Part shown: positions 35,386 through 44,076 of the stretch, in pieces | Position numbering within the stretch: position 1 is the stretch's first letter | Layout: the number at the start of each line of letters is the position of its first letter | Assembly: GCA_964478775.1 (NCBI GenBank) | Contig: CAYZJC010000003.1 | Coordinates: forward strand, 1-64,000 | DNA from: PNMQ01 sp964478775 | Lineage (GTDB): Bacteria; Pseudomonadota; Alphaproteobacteria; Paracaedibacterales; CAIOTO01 | DNA length: 64,000 nt | Reading direction: 5' to 3' | The notes under the pieces: model-generated | Seen by the model: only the letters and a program-made list of their open reading frames with translations | Told to the model about the DNA's origin: nothing | Database searches by the model: none | Translations under genes and position numbers: made by a program

Positions 35386-35422
35386 AACTTTTTTGCCTGA
35401 AAGACATAGGGGAGGGAGTCTC

Positions 35423-36037
35423 TTATATATTCTCCCAGAGCGTCTTCATGTGTTCAAGCTTTTCTTTTTCAGCAGTCGCTTTTTGTTCAATCTCCTGTGC
35501 AAATTGTGCAAAGCGACTACTGCTTCTCAGGCAGTTTAGGAAATGGTCGATTTGTTCGGTGCGCATCTCTTGTGTGTCGATAGGGTTTCCAATAGTGTTT
35601 GCTGCATACTTACAAGGTGCCAGTTTGAGCATCAACAGATGGTCCCTAAACAAAAAGGGATATTGAAAAACAATGGTGCTACCTTCTTCTATGAGCAAAT
35701 CATCATCATCAGTTATTAATAATTCAGAATAAATAGCAGCGCTTTTTTTGTTTCTCAGTTCATGTGGAGCGTTGTAATTACCAGTGTCTGGTACTAGTGG
35801 GTAATCTCGCATGATGGGGGCTAATGCGTCAGGATTTATAATTTTATAGTGATTATAGCGCTGCACCACTCTTGCATCATCAAATTCGAAAACAAAGTTT
35901 TGAACTGTTTCCACATAATTAATTACAGGTGGACGTGTGAGAAATAGCACATTGATAGCGTGTTCATCTTCAGCTGCCAACGCATGAGATGCAAGTGAAA
36001 ATGTCGCAATACTTAATATTGATAATGTTCTTTTCAT
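35423..36037 (-). CDS. Exported hypothetical protein next to oriC
   Basis: 204 residues with a clear signal peptide (LSILSIATFSLASHALA, then AEDEH). No known family. The mature part is acidic and mixed alpha/beta, with a possible coiled tail (EIEQKATAEKEKLEHMKTLW). Two Cys residues (PCKYAAN, FLNCLRS) could form a disulfide in the periplasm. AAGGAGGG stands just before the ATG, an excellent ribosome site, so it is a real gene. It is transcribed towards the origin region and has no operon partner. Confidence 0.8.
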   Translation of the reverse strand: MKRTLSILSIATFSLASHALAAEDEHAINVLFLTRPPVINYVETVQNFVFEFDDARVVQRYNHYKIINPDALAPIMRDYPLVPDTGNYNAPHELRNKKSAAIYSELLITDDDDLLIEEGSTIVFQYPFLFRDHLLMLKLAPCKYAANTIGNPIDTQEMRTEQIDHFLNCLRSSSRFAQFAQEIEQKATAEKEKLEHMKTLWENI

Positions 36038-36215
36038 AAAAACCCTCCTTTTATTTTTTTAATAATTAAAAATACAACTAAATAAAACAGGTGTCAATAG
36101 TTCTTTTGTTTTTAATTATAAAGACTTGCGAATTAAGGTCGTTAATTGACCACTGGTTACCTGTCGCGTTTTCTGATAAAACTATAGCGAAGATACTTTA
36201 ACGTAAATATTCCTA

Positions 36216-37190
36216 ATGCTTAAACCCAAACACATCCTGCCCGCGCTATATCAAAATCATGTAGAAGCTTTTTTAGAAATGATGGCGGCGCAGTTTCGTG
36301 CGAGCATCAATACGCTTGAAGCCTATAGGCGAGACCTTACAGATTTTTTATGTGCTGTTCACCCACTCGAAATGACTTGCATTACCCATCAAGAGGTGAG
36401 TGATTACCTAACAGCGTTGCATGATAGACACTACACAGCCGCAACGGTTGCAAGGCGTTTGTCTTCTTTGCAGCGCTTTTTTTTGTTCTTGAAAGAAGAG
36501 GGCGTCATTGTGCAAAACCCACTGGTTCGTATACAGCGGCCTAAAAGCAGGAAGGCGTTGCCTTCTGTGATGACGCAAGAAGAGGTGTCTCGCTTAATAG
36601 ATTCTATTACAGCAGATATCACCCCCCACTCTATTCGTTTGACAGTTTTTTTAGAAATGCTCTACAGTACTGGGCTGCGTGTCACTGAACTTATTTCTTT
36701 ACCGCTTCGCTCTTTACTCTTTGACCCAAAGACCAAAAGCTTATCTGATACATTGATGGTGATAGGGAAGGGACGCAAAGAAAGAGTCGTGCATTTAAAT
36801 GAGCCCACGCAACAAGCCCTATTAATTTATTTATCTGTAAGGCATGAATTTTTGCGTGTATCTGGCACAAAGGGTGATAAGTGGTTATTTCCTTCAAGAA
36901 GTAAAGAAGGGCACCTCACGCGTCAACGCTTAGGTCAATTGTTAAAAGAACAAGCCCATGTGGCACAAATTAACCCAGAACTGGTTCACCCACATGCATT
37001 AAGGCATGCATTTGCAACACATTTGCTGCATAATGGCGCTGATTTGTTGGTGATACAAAAGTTAATGGGTCATGAAGACATTGCCTCAACACAAATCTAC
37101 ACACACATTACGGCTAATCAATTAGCAGAAATTTTAAACACACATCACCCTTTGTGTAGGGAAAATAATTATATAGAAAACCCAATTTAA
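36216..37190 (+). CDS. xerD: Tyrosine recombinase XerD
   Basis: Resolves chromosome dimers at dif with XerC. The N-terminal SAM-like core-binding domain (FRASINTLEAYRRDLTDFL) is followed by the catalytic domain: Arg in STGLRVTELISL, Lys in GKGRKERVV, HALRHAFATHLL (His-x2-Arg), GHEDIASTQIYTHI (His and nucleophilic Tyr). 324 aa, slightly longer than usual. N-terminal similarity to XerD is greater than to XerC, but the choice is not certain. Confidence 0.88.
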   Translation: MLKPKHILPALYQNHVEAFLEMMAAQFRASINTLEAYRRDLTDFLCAVHPLEMTCITHQEVSDYLTALHDRHYTAATVARRLSSLQRFFLFLKEEGVIVQNPLVRIQRPKSRKALPSVMTQEEVSRLIDSITADITPHSIRLTVFLEMLYSTGLRVTELISLPLRSLLFDPKTKSLSDTLMVIGKGRKERVVHLNEPTQQALLIYLSVRHEFLRVSGTKGDKWLFPSRSKEGHLTRQRLGQLLKEQAHVAQINPELVHPHALRHAFATHLLHNGADLLVIQKLMGHEDIASTQIYTHITANQLAEILNTHHPLCRENNYIENPI

Positions 37191-38431
37191 TTTTCTTTTT
37201 GTCGCGTTCTTTTCTTCTTCTCTTTTTTGTGAGTTTTTTTTGGTTTTGCGGCACCAAGTCTTGTATTAAATAATTCAAAGTCGTCAGCACGCAGCAGATC
37301 AATTTTATTTTTTTGCACCCAAGAGATGAGCCCTTGAATCTGTGATAGGTTTTCTTGTGTGATATGAATCCCCATGATAAGAGCGGGGGTTTGATCTAGC
37401 CGAGTCTTGCAAATTTTAATTTTTTGGTTGGTGTCGAAATCATCGGTGTCGGGTAAAATTGTACATTGAATCATTTCGACATCACCTCTTTTTGTAAGAG
37501 GTTTAATCAACTTTGTTAAATGATTATTGATTTGTGGAGGCAATATAACATTTAATTTATTTTCTTCAATTATTGACTTTAAATTAGGCCATACTGTTTG
37601 GTCTAAATCAATGCTTTGGGGAAGGTAAATGGTTTTAACTTTAAGGGTGTTGATTATTTTTGTAAGACTAGCAGCACTTTGTAAGTGACTATTGAGAGTG
37701 CCGTTTACATTTTGTCTGCCTGGTGTTCGTGTGCGGGTAGGAATCAATAACCCTAAAGGATGATGACGCTTTTTGAGTTTTTGAATTAAGTCATCAGGCA
37801 AGAGAGAATAGGCATTTAAAAAAACACCAATGCGTTCGGGGAGAGATTCAATCGTTTGCTTGGGGTCCAACACACCCTCAATGCCACTAACCCATATCGT
37901 CATGGCTGGGGTGCGCTTCATTTTTGCATTGGAATATTCTCTAGACTGAGCAAGGCGTCGTAGTTCAACATCATCAAGCTTAGGTGCTAAAAATTTAGAT
38001 TCATCTACCACGGCGTCGTTGGTTTTTTCATGTGCGTTTTGTTGTGAGGCCTGTTGGGAGGAGTCTGGGTTTTCAAGTGTGGGTGTGTCAGGAACCACTT
38101 CCGGAATGATTTGGGTGTTTGCAGGAGGAGGGGGAGATGGATCAGGGATATTGGCTTGTGTGCGATCAAGAAGCGGTTCTGGGATCATATCCATCCGCAT
38201 AGAAGGGTCATTCATTTGTTGTGGGTTGACAGAAGGCCCTTGTTTTTTAAAAATGGACTTAACTTTTTGCCAAATAGAAATGGGGGCTGTGGCGTCTTTT
38301 GGGATATCTATTTGCGAAGAAGGTAGGCTTTGTGTCGCTGCTGTTGCGCCACAAGGTGTTGTTACCATCGAGGTTTGTAGTAAAAGCGTAAGGCAGACAA
38401 GTGCCAGATTTTTCATATAAAAAGTGTTCAT
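37187..38431 (-). CDS. Exported divergent polysaccharide-deacetylase-like protein
   Basis: A signal peptide (LALVCLTLLLQTSMVTTPC) is followed by a Pro/Gln-rich linker (~residues 40-150), then ~220 residues with the shape of the divergent polysaccharide deacetylase family (PF04748/YibQ): MTIWVSGIEGVLDPKQTIE, LPERIGVFLNAYS, and ALIMGIHITQENLSQIQGL near the end. The family's metal-binding His/Asp residues are not conserved, so activity is doubtful. The tail is strongly basic (KKTHKKEKKKRTRQKEN). AGGAG seven bases before the ATG supports this start. Confidence 0.5.
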   Translation of the reverse strand: MNTFYMKNLALVCLTLLLQTSMVTTPCGATAATQSLPSSQIDIPKDATAPISIWQKVKSIFKKQGPSVNPQQMNDPSMRMDMIPEPLLDRTQANIPDPSPPPPANTQIIPEVVPDTPTLENPDSSQQASQQNAHEKTNDAVVDESKFLAPKLDDVELRRLAQSREYSNAKMKRTPAMTIWVSGIEGVLDPKQTIESLPERIGVFLNAYSLLPDDLIQKLKKRHHPLGLLIPTRTRTPGRQNVNGTLNSHLQSAASLTKIINTLKVKTIYLPQSIDLDQTVWPNLKSIIEENKLNVILPPQINNHLTKLIKPLTKRGDVEMIQCTILPDTDDFDTNQKIKICKTRLDQTPALIMGIHITQENLSQIQGLISWVQKNKIDLLRADDFELFNTRLGAAKPKKTHKKEKKKRTRQKEN

Positions 38432-38462
38432 CTGCGCTCTCCTGCTGCCAAATTTGCGTCAT

Positions 38463-39833
38463 CTACATTAAACTTCCCGCCGGCAAATGACGCTGCGTCG
38501 TTTCATGTAGGGTATGTGAAAAAGCTTTTGTGCCTTCTTCTTGTGTCCATTCAATGGTGCCAAATTCCCCGCAATGACGACACACGGGGTTAAATTGTTG
38601 TACGACCGTCGAACACGTTTGACACGCCCACACGGGACGTAGTGCCATAGTCATACGAGAGACCCACACCTGCGCGCGTTCCAGGTCATCTGGGTATTCA
38701 GCTTGTTCAATAATAGCCATGAGTTCACACACCATTGTATCGGCATTTTCACCAAGAACTGGGGTTAAATGATAGCGACCTTGACCCCAGAGTTTTGCAT
38801 CCACAGCAGCTTTCGCCATGAGATAGCACGATTCCGGATGCAGCGGATGTGACGCACACAGCTTTGCCATGCGTTTGTAAATTTCTAAAACAGGCGTTTG
38901 TGCGCCAAGTAAGTGAACAAGGCATTCACCAAGGGCACGGTGCGGCGCCTTCTTGTATGTTTTGTAAAGCACACGAAAGGCCCGGATGGTACCTACAAAT
39001 TCGTGGGTTAAGCGTGCCAATTCACTTGCCACAATTGGGTTTTTAGGCAATAAATCGTGCACCAGCTTTAACAGTCTTATTTTTTGTTCAACGTCAAGAT
39101 TTTGATTTTGTGGATTGTTATATTTGATCCACAATAAAAGGCCTTGGTGTTGGTCTGCGTCCTGCTTAGACATGTGTAAATAAAAGGGAAGGTCAGGCAA
39201 CAACTGTGTTGCTGGGTCTGTTTGTGCTTTCATTAAATAAAGCTGGCTTAAGTTTTTTAATACCCAAGGGGAATGCGGGCGAAGTTCATACATTTGAACC
39301 AGTAGTGATTCAAGGTGCGCATGGTCAGAGCGTTCCATTGCCAACAAAGCAAGGCCACGCAGGCCTAAAAACCGTACCGCTTGAACTTCTGTCATGCGTG
39401 CGAAAACGGTATGCGCTTTCGCATGGTCTTGCCTTAAGTATGCCGCTTGCCCTTGAATCATTAAAGACAAAGGGTGTTTGGGTTCAAGTTTGTGAGCAAG
39501 GGCGGCTACAATATCTGCTTCCCCATATTCACCGCTTGCAATGGCTTCAAAACCATCTGCAAGTAAGTCTTCGAATTTTTCTTCCTTTTTTCGTTTAATG
39601 TATTGGCGTGATTTGCCTGGCAAAGATGTGACCCACATATAAATATTATGCAGCAAAAGCGCAATGGCCAGAACCAAAAACACAATAGCAAAAAAAAGCG
39701 CGATAGGGAGTGCTTGTGTTTTATAGCCCAGCCATTCAAAAGTAAAGTGGCCAGGAAAGAGGGTTAGCAAAACCGCCAACCCAGATATGACAGCAAGTGT
39801 TGTTAAAAAGCGAACGCCTCTCAGCCTTTTCAT
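38463..39833 (-). CDS. hemY: HemY-domain TPR protein
   Basis: Membrane protein with two N-terminal helices (ALPIALFFAIVFLVLAIALLL) typical of HemY_N (PF07219), then about ten TPR-like helical hairpins and a C-terminal rubredoxin-like knuckle CQTCSTVVQQFNPVCRHCG (two CxxC pairs) before EFGTIEW. Despite its name it is a scaffold-like protein whose exact role in haem synthesis is unclear. 456 aa. It overlaps mic60 by one base, the conserved alphaproteobacterial pair. Confidence 0.9.
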   Translation of the reverse strand: MKRLRGVRFLTTLAVISGLAVLLTLFPGHFTFEWLGYKTQALPIALFFAIVFLVLAIALLLHNIYMWVTSLPGKSRQYIKRKKEEKFEDLLADGFEAIASGEYGEADIVAALAHKLEPKHPLSLMIQGQAAYLRQDHAKAHTVFARMTEVQAVRFLGLRGLALLAMERSDHAHLESLLVQMYELRPHSPWVLKNLSQLYLMKAQTDPATQLLPDLPFYLHMSKQDADQHQGLLLWIKYNNPQNQNLDVEQKIRLLKLVHDLLPKNPIVASELARLTHEFVGTIRAFRVLYKTYKKAPHRALGECLVHLLGAQTPVLEIYKRMAKLCASHPLHPESCYLMAKAAVDAKLWGQGRYHLTPVLGENADTMVCELMAIIEQAEYPDDLERAQVWVSRMTMALRPVWACQTCSTVVQQFNPVCRHCGEFGTIEWTQEEGTKAFSHTLHETTQRHLPAGSLM

Positions 39834-41113
39834 TATGCCCCATTCATTGTTGTATGCGCACCCATTGTTTGCATAAAGTGTGCCAAAGTTTCTTGTGCTT
39901 CTAGTGCGCGATCAGCATCAGCAAGCCAGTTGGAGACAGCCTCAGCAACGATAGGTTTCGCTTGTCTAATGGTTGTAATAGCATCTTTCAGTTGATGACT
40001 GTTTATCATGCCTATGGCTTGCTCTAGTATAGATACAACATACTCTTGATCAGCTTTGTTGTCAATTTTAACACTGTTTTGAGAGGATGGTTTTAAAGTT
40101 AACATTTGGGTGATTGTGTTGATAATCTTTTGCCAGATTCCCACATTTTCAGGTGAACCACCAAACATCAAGCGCCCTTTGATTAAAACTAAATCTTTAG
40201 AAAGGGTTTCATTTCCTTTTGCAGGTGCATTTGCAAATTTAGAAAGTGTACTTAAAAGGGGTTGAACAGTCGGATTGTCACTGGTCATTTTTTTTACATG
40301 TTCTAAGGGGCCTTCAAAAGCTTGGCCTTTTATGATAGCTTCCTTAATGGTTTCAATCGCTTCAGGTAAACTACCTGTAAAGGGAAGGTTTGTTGGTGTT
40401 TTTTCAACTGCTGCTGAACCACTAGAAGCAAGCAGGCCAATTTTATTTTTTAAAGCATTAAGGTCTTGGGCGATAGCTTTAATCGCTTGCCCATTTTGAG
40501 AAGAGGTGCTGTCAAGGCTGTGGGTAAGTTTTTGTTGTGATTGGGTGACTGCCTTGAGTTGTGTGTCAAGCTTTGAAACTGTTGCCTGTAGTTTTGCAAT
40601 TTCTTTTGTTGAAGGGGCAATTAAACCTTCAAATGTCTGTGGAAAAAGGGCAAGCAGTGTAATTGAAAAAGCGGTTGTCAAAGTCATTCGGGTAAATAAA
40701 CGAAGGTTTTTGTGTTCAGAATGAATGTATCGATCAAAGGCATGCCAAAAGAAAAGGCCAACCCATTTCAGCATTTTTTTAAACGTCATATTTTTCTTTA
40801 AGGCATGCTCAACAAAGGTGTCTTGGTCATCATCTAACATAGTAGATTCATTAATGGGGCGATGCAACGGGGGTGTGGCGTTGTCTTTATTTTGTGTCAT
40901 ATGGACATCTGCATGAGAAAAATGTGGCGATTGTGTTTGCTGATTTTTCACGGTGTCTGTTTGAGCAGCAGCAGGTGCGGACATGACGCCTTCCTTAGCT
41001 TTATCCTTCGCTAAAGGTCTGTCATCTTGCATACCTTTTTCAGGCTTTGTTTCATTTGTTTTGTTTGTTTTTTTCCCACTCTTGAGTGGCTTTGTTACAT
41101 TTTCACGTTCCAT
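39833..41113 (-). CDS. Mitofilin/Mic60 homologue
   Basis: Alphaproteobacterial relative of the mitochondrial cristae-junction protein (COG4223). Polar Lys/Gln-rich N-terminal ~100 residues, a membrane helix near residue 145 (MTLTTAFSITLLALFP), a coiled coil (IAKLQATVSKLDTQLKAV), then a helical C-terminal mitofilin-like domain ending in VSNWLADADRALEAQE. Adjacent hemY is the known neighbour in this class. The sequence is divergent, so the call rests partly on context. ATG 41113 has AGGTGAG upstream; a GTG three codons earlier is the alternative. Confidence 0.75.
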   Translation of the reverse strand: MERENVTKPLKSGKKTNKTNETKPEKGMQDDRPLAKDKAKEGVMSAPAAAQTDTVKNQQTQSPHFSHADVHMTQNKDNATPPLHRPINESTMLDDDQDTFVEHALKKNMTFKKMLKWVGLFFWHAFDRYIHSEHKNLRLFTRMTLTTAFSITLLALFPQTFEGLIAPSTKEIAKLQATVSKLDTQLKAVTQSQQKLTHSLDSTSSQNGQAIKAIAQDLNALKNKIGLLASSGSAAVEKTPTNLPFTGSLPEAIETIKEAIIKGQAFEGPLEHVKKMTSDNPTVQPLLSTLSKFANAPAKGNETLSKDLVLIKGRLMFGGSPENVGIWQKIINTITQMLTLKPSSQNSVKIDNKADQEYVVSILEQAIGMINSHQLKDAITTIRQAKPIVAEAVSNWLADADRALEAQETLAHFMQTMGAHTTMNGA

Positions 41114-41256
41114 TAGTCTCACCTGTCACTATTAATTCAGACGAGCACTTTGATTTGTCTGATTAATGTTTATCCTCACTAAACAGTCTAAACAAGACCT
41201 TATCAAAACACAATATCTAGCAAGAAGGAAAAGGGGGGTGCCCCCCTACTTTGGTA

Positions 41257-42180
41257 TTAAGATGCAAAAATTTCTTGTAGGTATTTGGGTTTATCCATCC
41301 AGTTTTCTTCAACCTTTACAAACAAAAACAAGTGGACTTTTTGTTGTAAAAAGTATTGCATTTGCCCACGTGCGCGTATGTTAATAGATTTTATGCGACT
41401 TCCCTGTTTACCAACCACAATGGCTTTTTGGGTTTGCTTTGCAACGACAATGGTTTGGTGAATTTTAACTGAGCCGTCTTTGAGGATTTCATAAGAGTCG
41501 GTTTCAACAAAAATTTCATAAGGCAGTTCGTTGTCTAGCTGTAAATAAACTTGTTCACGGGTAAGTTCAGAAGCCCATCTCTTCTTTGGTGCATCAGACA
41601 CTTGGTCAACATCAAACAACCATGGCCCTTGGGGTAGATAGCTTTTGATTTTCTCAAGCATATCTTTCACCCCAACCCCATTAAGGGCAGAGATCATAAA
41701 AAAATGCTGCGCACGATTGAGTTCATTAAAAGGCTGTGCAATTTCAAGTAATTTTTCTTTGGCAATTGCATCTACCTTATTAAAGGCAATCAGCAAGGGA
41801 AGATGCGCTGGAACTTTGGCAATTAACTCTAGGTCTTCTTGCGTGTTTTTCCGTGTAACATCTACAATATATAAAACAACATCTGCGTCCTTGGGAGCCT
41901 GCCAAGCGTCTTTCACAATTGCAGACTCTAATGGGCGCTTTGGTGTAAATAACCCGGGTGTATCTACCAATATAAGCTGTGCGTTATCCAGCATTTGAAT
42001 ACCTAAAACACGCCTTCTTGTGGTCTGCACTTTTGGTGAAACGATAGAAACTTTATGACCCGTTATGGCATTCACTAGTGTTGATTTACCTGCATTAGGT
42101 TGCCCTAAAACGGCGACAAAACCACAATGCATGTTGCTGCCTACCTGGTTATTTTGAGGTGTTTGATGTTCTATCGTCAT
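41257..42180 (-). CDS. era: GTPase Era
   Basis: Ribosome-assembly GTPase binding 16S rRNA 3' end. G1 GQPNAGKST, switch II DTPGLF, NKVD specificity motif (FNKVDAIA), SALNG in G5, and a KH domain (VVGKQGSRIKSINIRARGQM) that binds RNA. 307 aa. The start TAATG overlaps the stop of the DUF4167 gene by one base; rnc, the usual partner, is not here. Confidence 0.95.
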   Translation of the reverse strand: MTIEHQTPQNNQVGSNMHCGFVAVLGQPNAGKSTLVNAITGHKVSIVSPKVQTTRRRVLGIQMLDNAQLILVDTPGLFTPKRPLESAIVKDAWQAPKDADVVLYIVDVTRKNTQEDLELIAKVPAHLPLLIAFNKVDAIAKEKLLEIAQPFNELNRAQHFFMISALNGVGVKDMLEKIKSYLPQGPWLFDVDQVSDAPKKRWASELTREQVYLQLDNELPYEIFVETDSYEILKDGSVKIHQTIVVAKQTQKAIVVGKQGSRIKSINIRARGQMQYFLQQKVHLFLFVKVEENWMDKPKYLQEIFAS

Positions 42181-42761
42181 TATGCAGTTTCGCTTGAGTG
42201 TGAGGCCGGTTGGGAAATAGGTGCGCTATCATCTGCGCTCGTTGTGCGAGTTCGCCTAAAATAGGGACGTGCTCTTCTGTTGGTTTGCTTTGGCTCACCC
42301 TCTGCTGCAAGGCCATTTGCTGAGGGGGCGTCTTGAACGGTTTCATGTTCGTTGGTGTTTGAAGATTCCATTGCGTCGTCTTGTTCAACGGTTACGTGCT
42401 TTTGATGTTGTTGTTGACGCTGGGGTTGTTGCTTCATGCGTTCATTACGTTCAAGGTCACGCTGTTGTTGACGCTGGGCTTGCTGCTGCTGTTGTTCATT
42501 GTCATGGCGAATTCTTTCATTCAATTGGCGCAGATAATGTTCTGCGTATTGGAAATGTATTTCTGCATCCACTCTGTCCCCAGAACGCAAAGATTCCCTC
42601 GCCATATTTGAATACTTGTCAAGCTGTTGCTGGTAATGGTTTCTAGGTTTTAACCGTAGTTCTTGACGGTCATCGGCCACAGCTGTGAAAGATCCATTTT
42701 GCTGAGGCTTATTAGTATTGGTTCGCATAGCATTCGAACGCGGACGAGTGCGTTTAATCAT
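42180..42761 (-). CDS. DUF4167 protein
   Basis: Alphaproteobacterial DUF4167 family (PF13763). The conserved core PRNHYQQQLDKYSNMARE and GDRVDAEIHFQYAEHYLR is intact, near residues 40-85. The rest is Gln/Arg-rich, low-complexity and likely disordered (QQQQQAQRQQQRDLER). Function unknown, possibly RNA-linked, since the gene is often near prfA/prmC in relatives. Here it overlaps era by one base. AGGAAA precedes the ATG. Confidence 0.88.
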   Translation of the reverse strand: MIKRTRPRSNAMRTNTNKPQQNGSFTAVADDRQELRLKPRNHYQQQLDKYSNMARESLRSGDRVDAEIHFQYAEHYLRQLNERIRHDNEQQQQQAQRQQQRDLERNERMKQQPQRQQQHQKHVTVEQDDAMESSNTNEHETVQDAPSANGLAAEGEPKQTNRRARPYFRRTRTTSADDSAPISQPASHSSETA

Positions 42762-42987
42762 ACGTTTCCTTATCGGTTAGTTAAAATATTTTTCATAATC
42801 TATTATTACGTTGCGTTATAAACAAATGGTTAAATAATCGCAAAATCAAAGTACATTAATAAAGGGATTTTGTCATTTGTGACAAATCATATTACCCTAT
42901 TCACATTCGATTCATAATGTACTATCCTTATTTAACTTACTTTAGTTGTGTTTGACAACATTTATTTTTCAATGAGGTGCGTTTTTT

Positions 42988-44076
42988 ATGTCCAAAGTTG
43001 CCGTTGTGCTTTTAAATCTTGGTGGACCCTCTGACTTAAAATCTGTAAAACCCTTTTTATTTAACTTATTTAATGACCCTGCGATCATTCGTTTGCCGAA
43101 GTGGCCACGGTATTTATTGGCATGGCTTATATCAACCTTGCGCCACAAAAAGGCAATGGGTATTTATGAACGCCTTGGGGGGAAATCTCCCTTATTAGAA
43201 AATACACTTGCACAAAGTAGCGCGTTAGATTTTGAATTGCAAGAGCATGGCATTTACGGTAAAACCTTTGTGTGCATGCGCTATTGGCACCCCATGGCCC
43301 CAGAGGTTGTGGCAGACATTATGAAACAAAGATTTTCTGATATTGTGTTGTTGCCTTTGTACCCGCAATATTCAACCACCACCACACAGTCTTCTATTGA
43401 TGACTTTAAAGCCCACTTTGAAGCCTACGGCGGGTATGACATTGAAAGGCCAAAGATTCACGAAATTGGCTGCTACCCAGTTGATGATTTATTTATTGAC
43501 GCGATGTGTGATGTCATCAAACCTTGTGTTGAGGAAAGCTTAACTTATGGAAGGCCTTATATTTTATTTTCAGCCCATGGTTTGCCAGAATCTGTCATTG
43601 CAGATGGTGACCCATATCAATATCAAGTAGAAGCGGCCTCAAATCGTATTATGAATTGGCTGTCGGTGACCTTTGAAGATGCTGTTGATGCACATATTTG
43701 TTACCAAAGTCGTGTTGGCCCTAAGAAGTGGATTGGGCCTTCAACAGATGAAATGATTATAAAAGCAGCACAAGAAAGGCGCCCGCTGATTGTTGTGCCA
43801 ATCTCTTTTGTGTCAGACCATAGTGAAACCTTAGTAGAACTTGATATGGACTATGCTGAACTTGCGATGGAAAAAGGCGCTGCACATTATATGCGTGTGC
43901 CAAGTCTTGCGACTCATCCTTCTTTTATTGCATGCCTTATAAAACTGGTGAAGCAGTCATTAAATGGTCAAAAGCTACCCATTTGCTGCCAGGAAACATT
44001 TAAAATAAATGAGGATAAAAACATTGTTTTGAAGTGTGCTTGTGCACGCATGAATGAAGCGGGAGATTTAAAATGA
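42988..44076 (+). CDS. hemH: Ferrochelatase
   Basis: Inserts Fe2+ into protoporphyrin IX, last step of haem synthesis. LNLGGPSDLKSVKPFL, FSAHGLPESVI (catalytic His) and SFVSDHSETLVELDMDY (catalytic Glu) are present. The C-terminus has a Cys pair and a CAC motif (LPICCQE, LKCACAR), in the region where some alphaproteobacterial ferrochelatases carry a [2Fe-2S] cluster. 362 aa. The ATG is preceded by GAGGTG. The stop overlaps the start of kdsD by four bases. Confidence 0.95.
   Translation: MSKVAVVLLNLGGPSDLKSVKPFLFNLFNDPAIIRLPKWPRYLLAWLISTLRHKKAMGIYERLGGKSPLLENTLAQSSALDFELQEHGIYGKTFVCMRYWHPMAPEVVADIMKQRFSDIVLLPLYPQYSTTTTQSSIDDFKAHFEAYGGYDIERPKIHEIGCYPVDDLFIDAMCDVIKPCVEESLTYGRPYILFSAHGLPESVIADGDPYQYQVEAASNRIMNWLSVTFEDAVDAHICYQSRVGPKKWIGPSTDEMIIKAAQERRPLIVVPISFVSDHSETLVELDMDYAELAMEKGAAHYMRVPSLATHPSFIACLIKLVKQSLNGQKLPICCQETFKINEDKNIVLKCACARMNEAGDLK

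Larger units (their letters stand above)
35010..35400. other. Putative chromosomal replication origin oriC
   Basis: 413 bases between the kinase gene and the next gene contain no reading frame. They hold an AT-rich tract at 35018-35055 (likely unwinding element), eight perfect TTATCCACA boxes, one near-match and overlapping inverted repeats. Boxes occur on both strands, mostly plus. rsmG-parA-parB with parS lies 8-9 kb to the left. dnaA itself is not in the window. Confidence 0.88.

Noticed and set aside
42269..42646. 125-codon frame antisense to the DUF4167 gene
   Set aside because: Val/Leu-rich mirror of Gln/Arg repeats.
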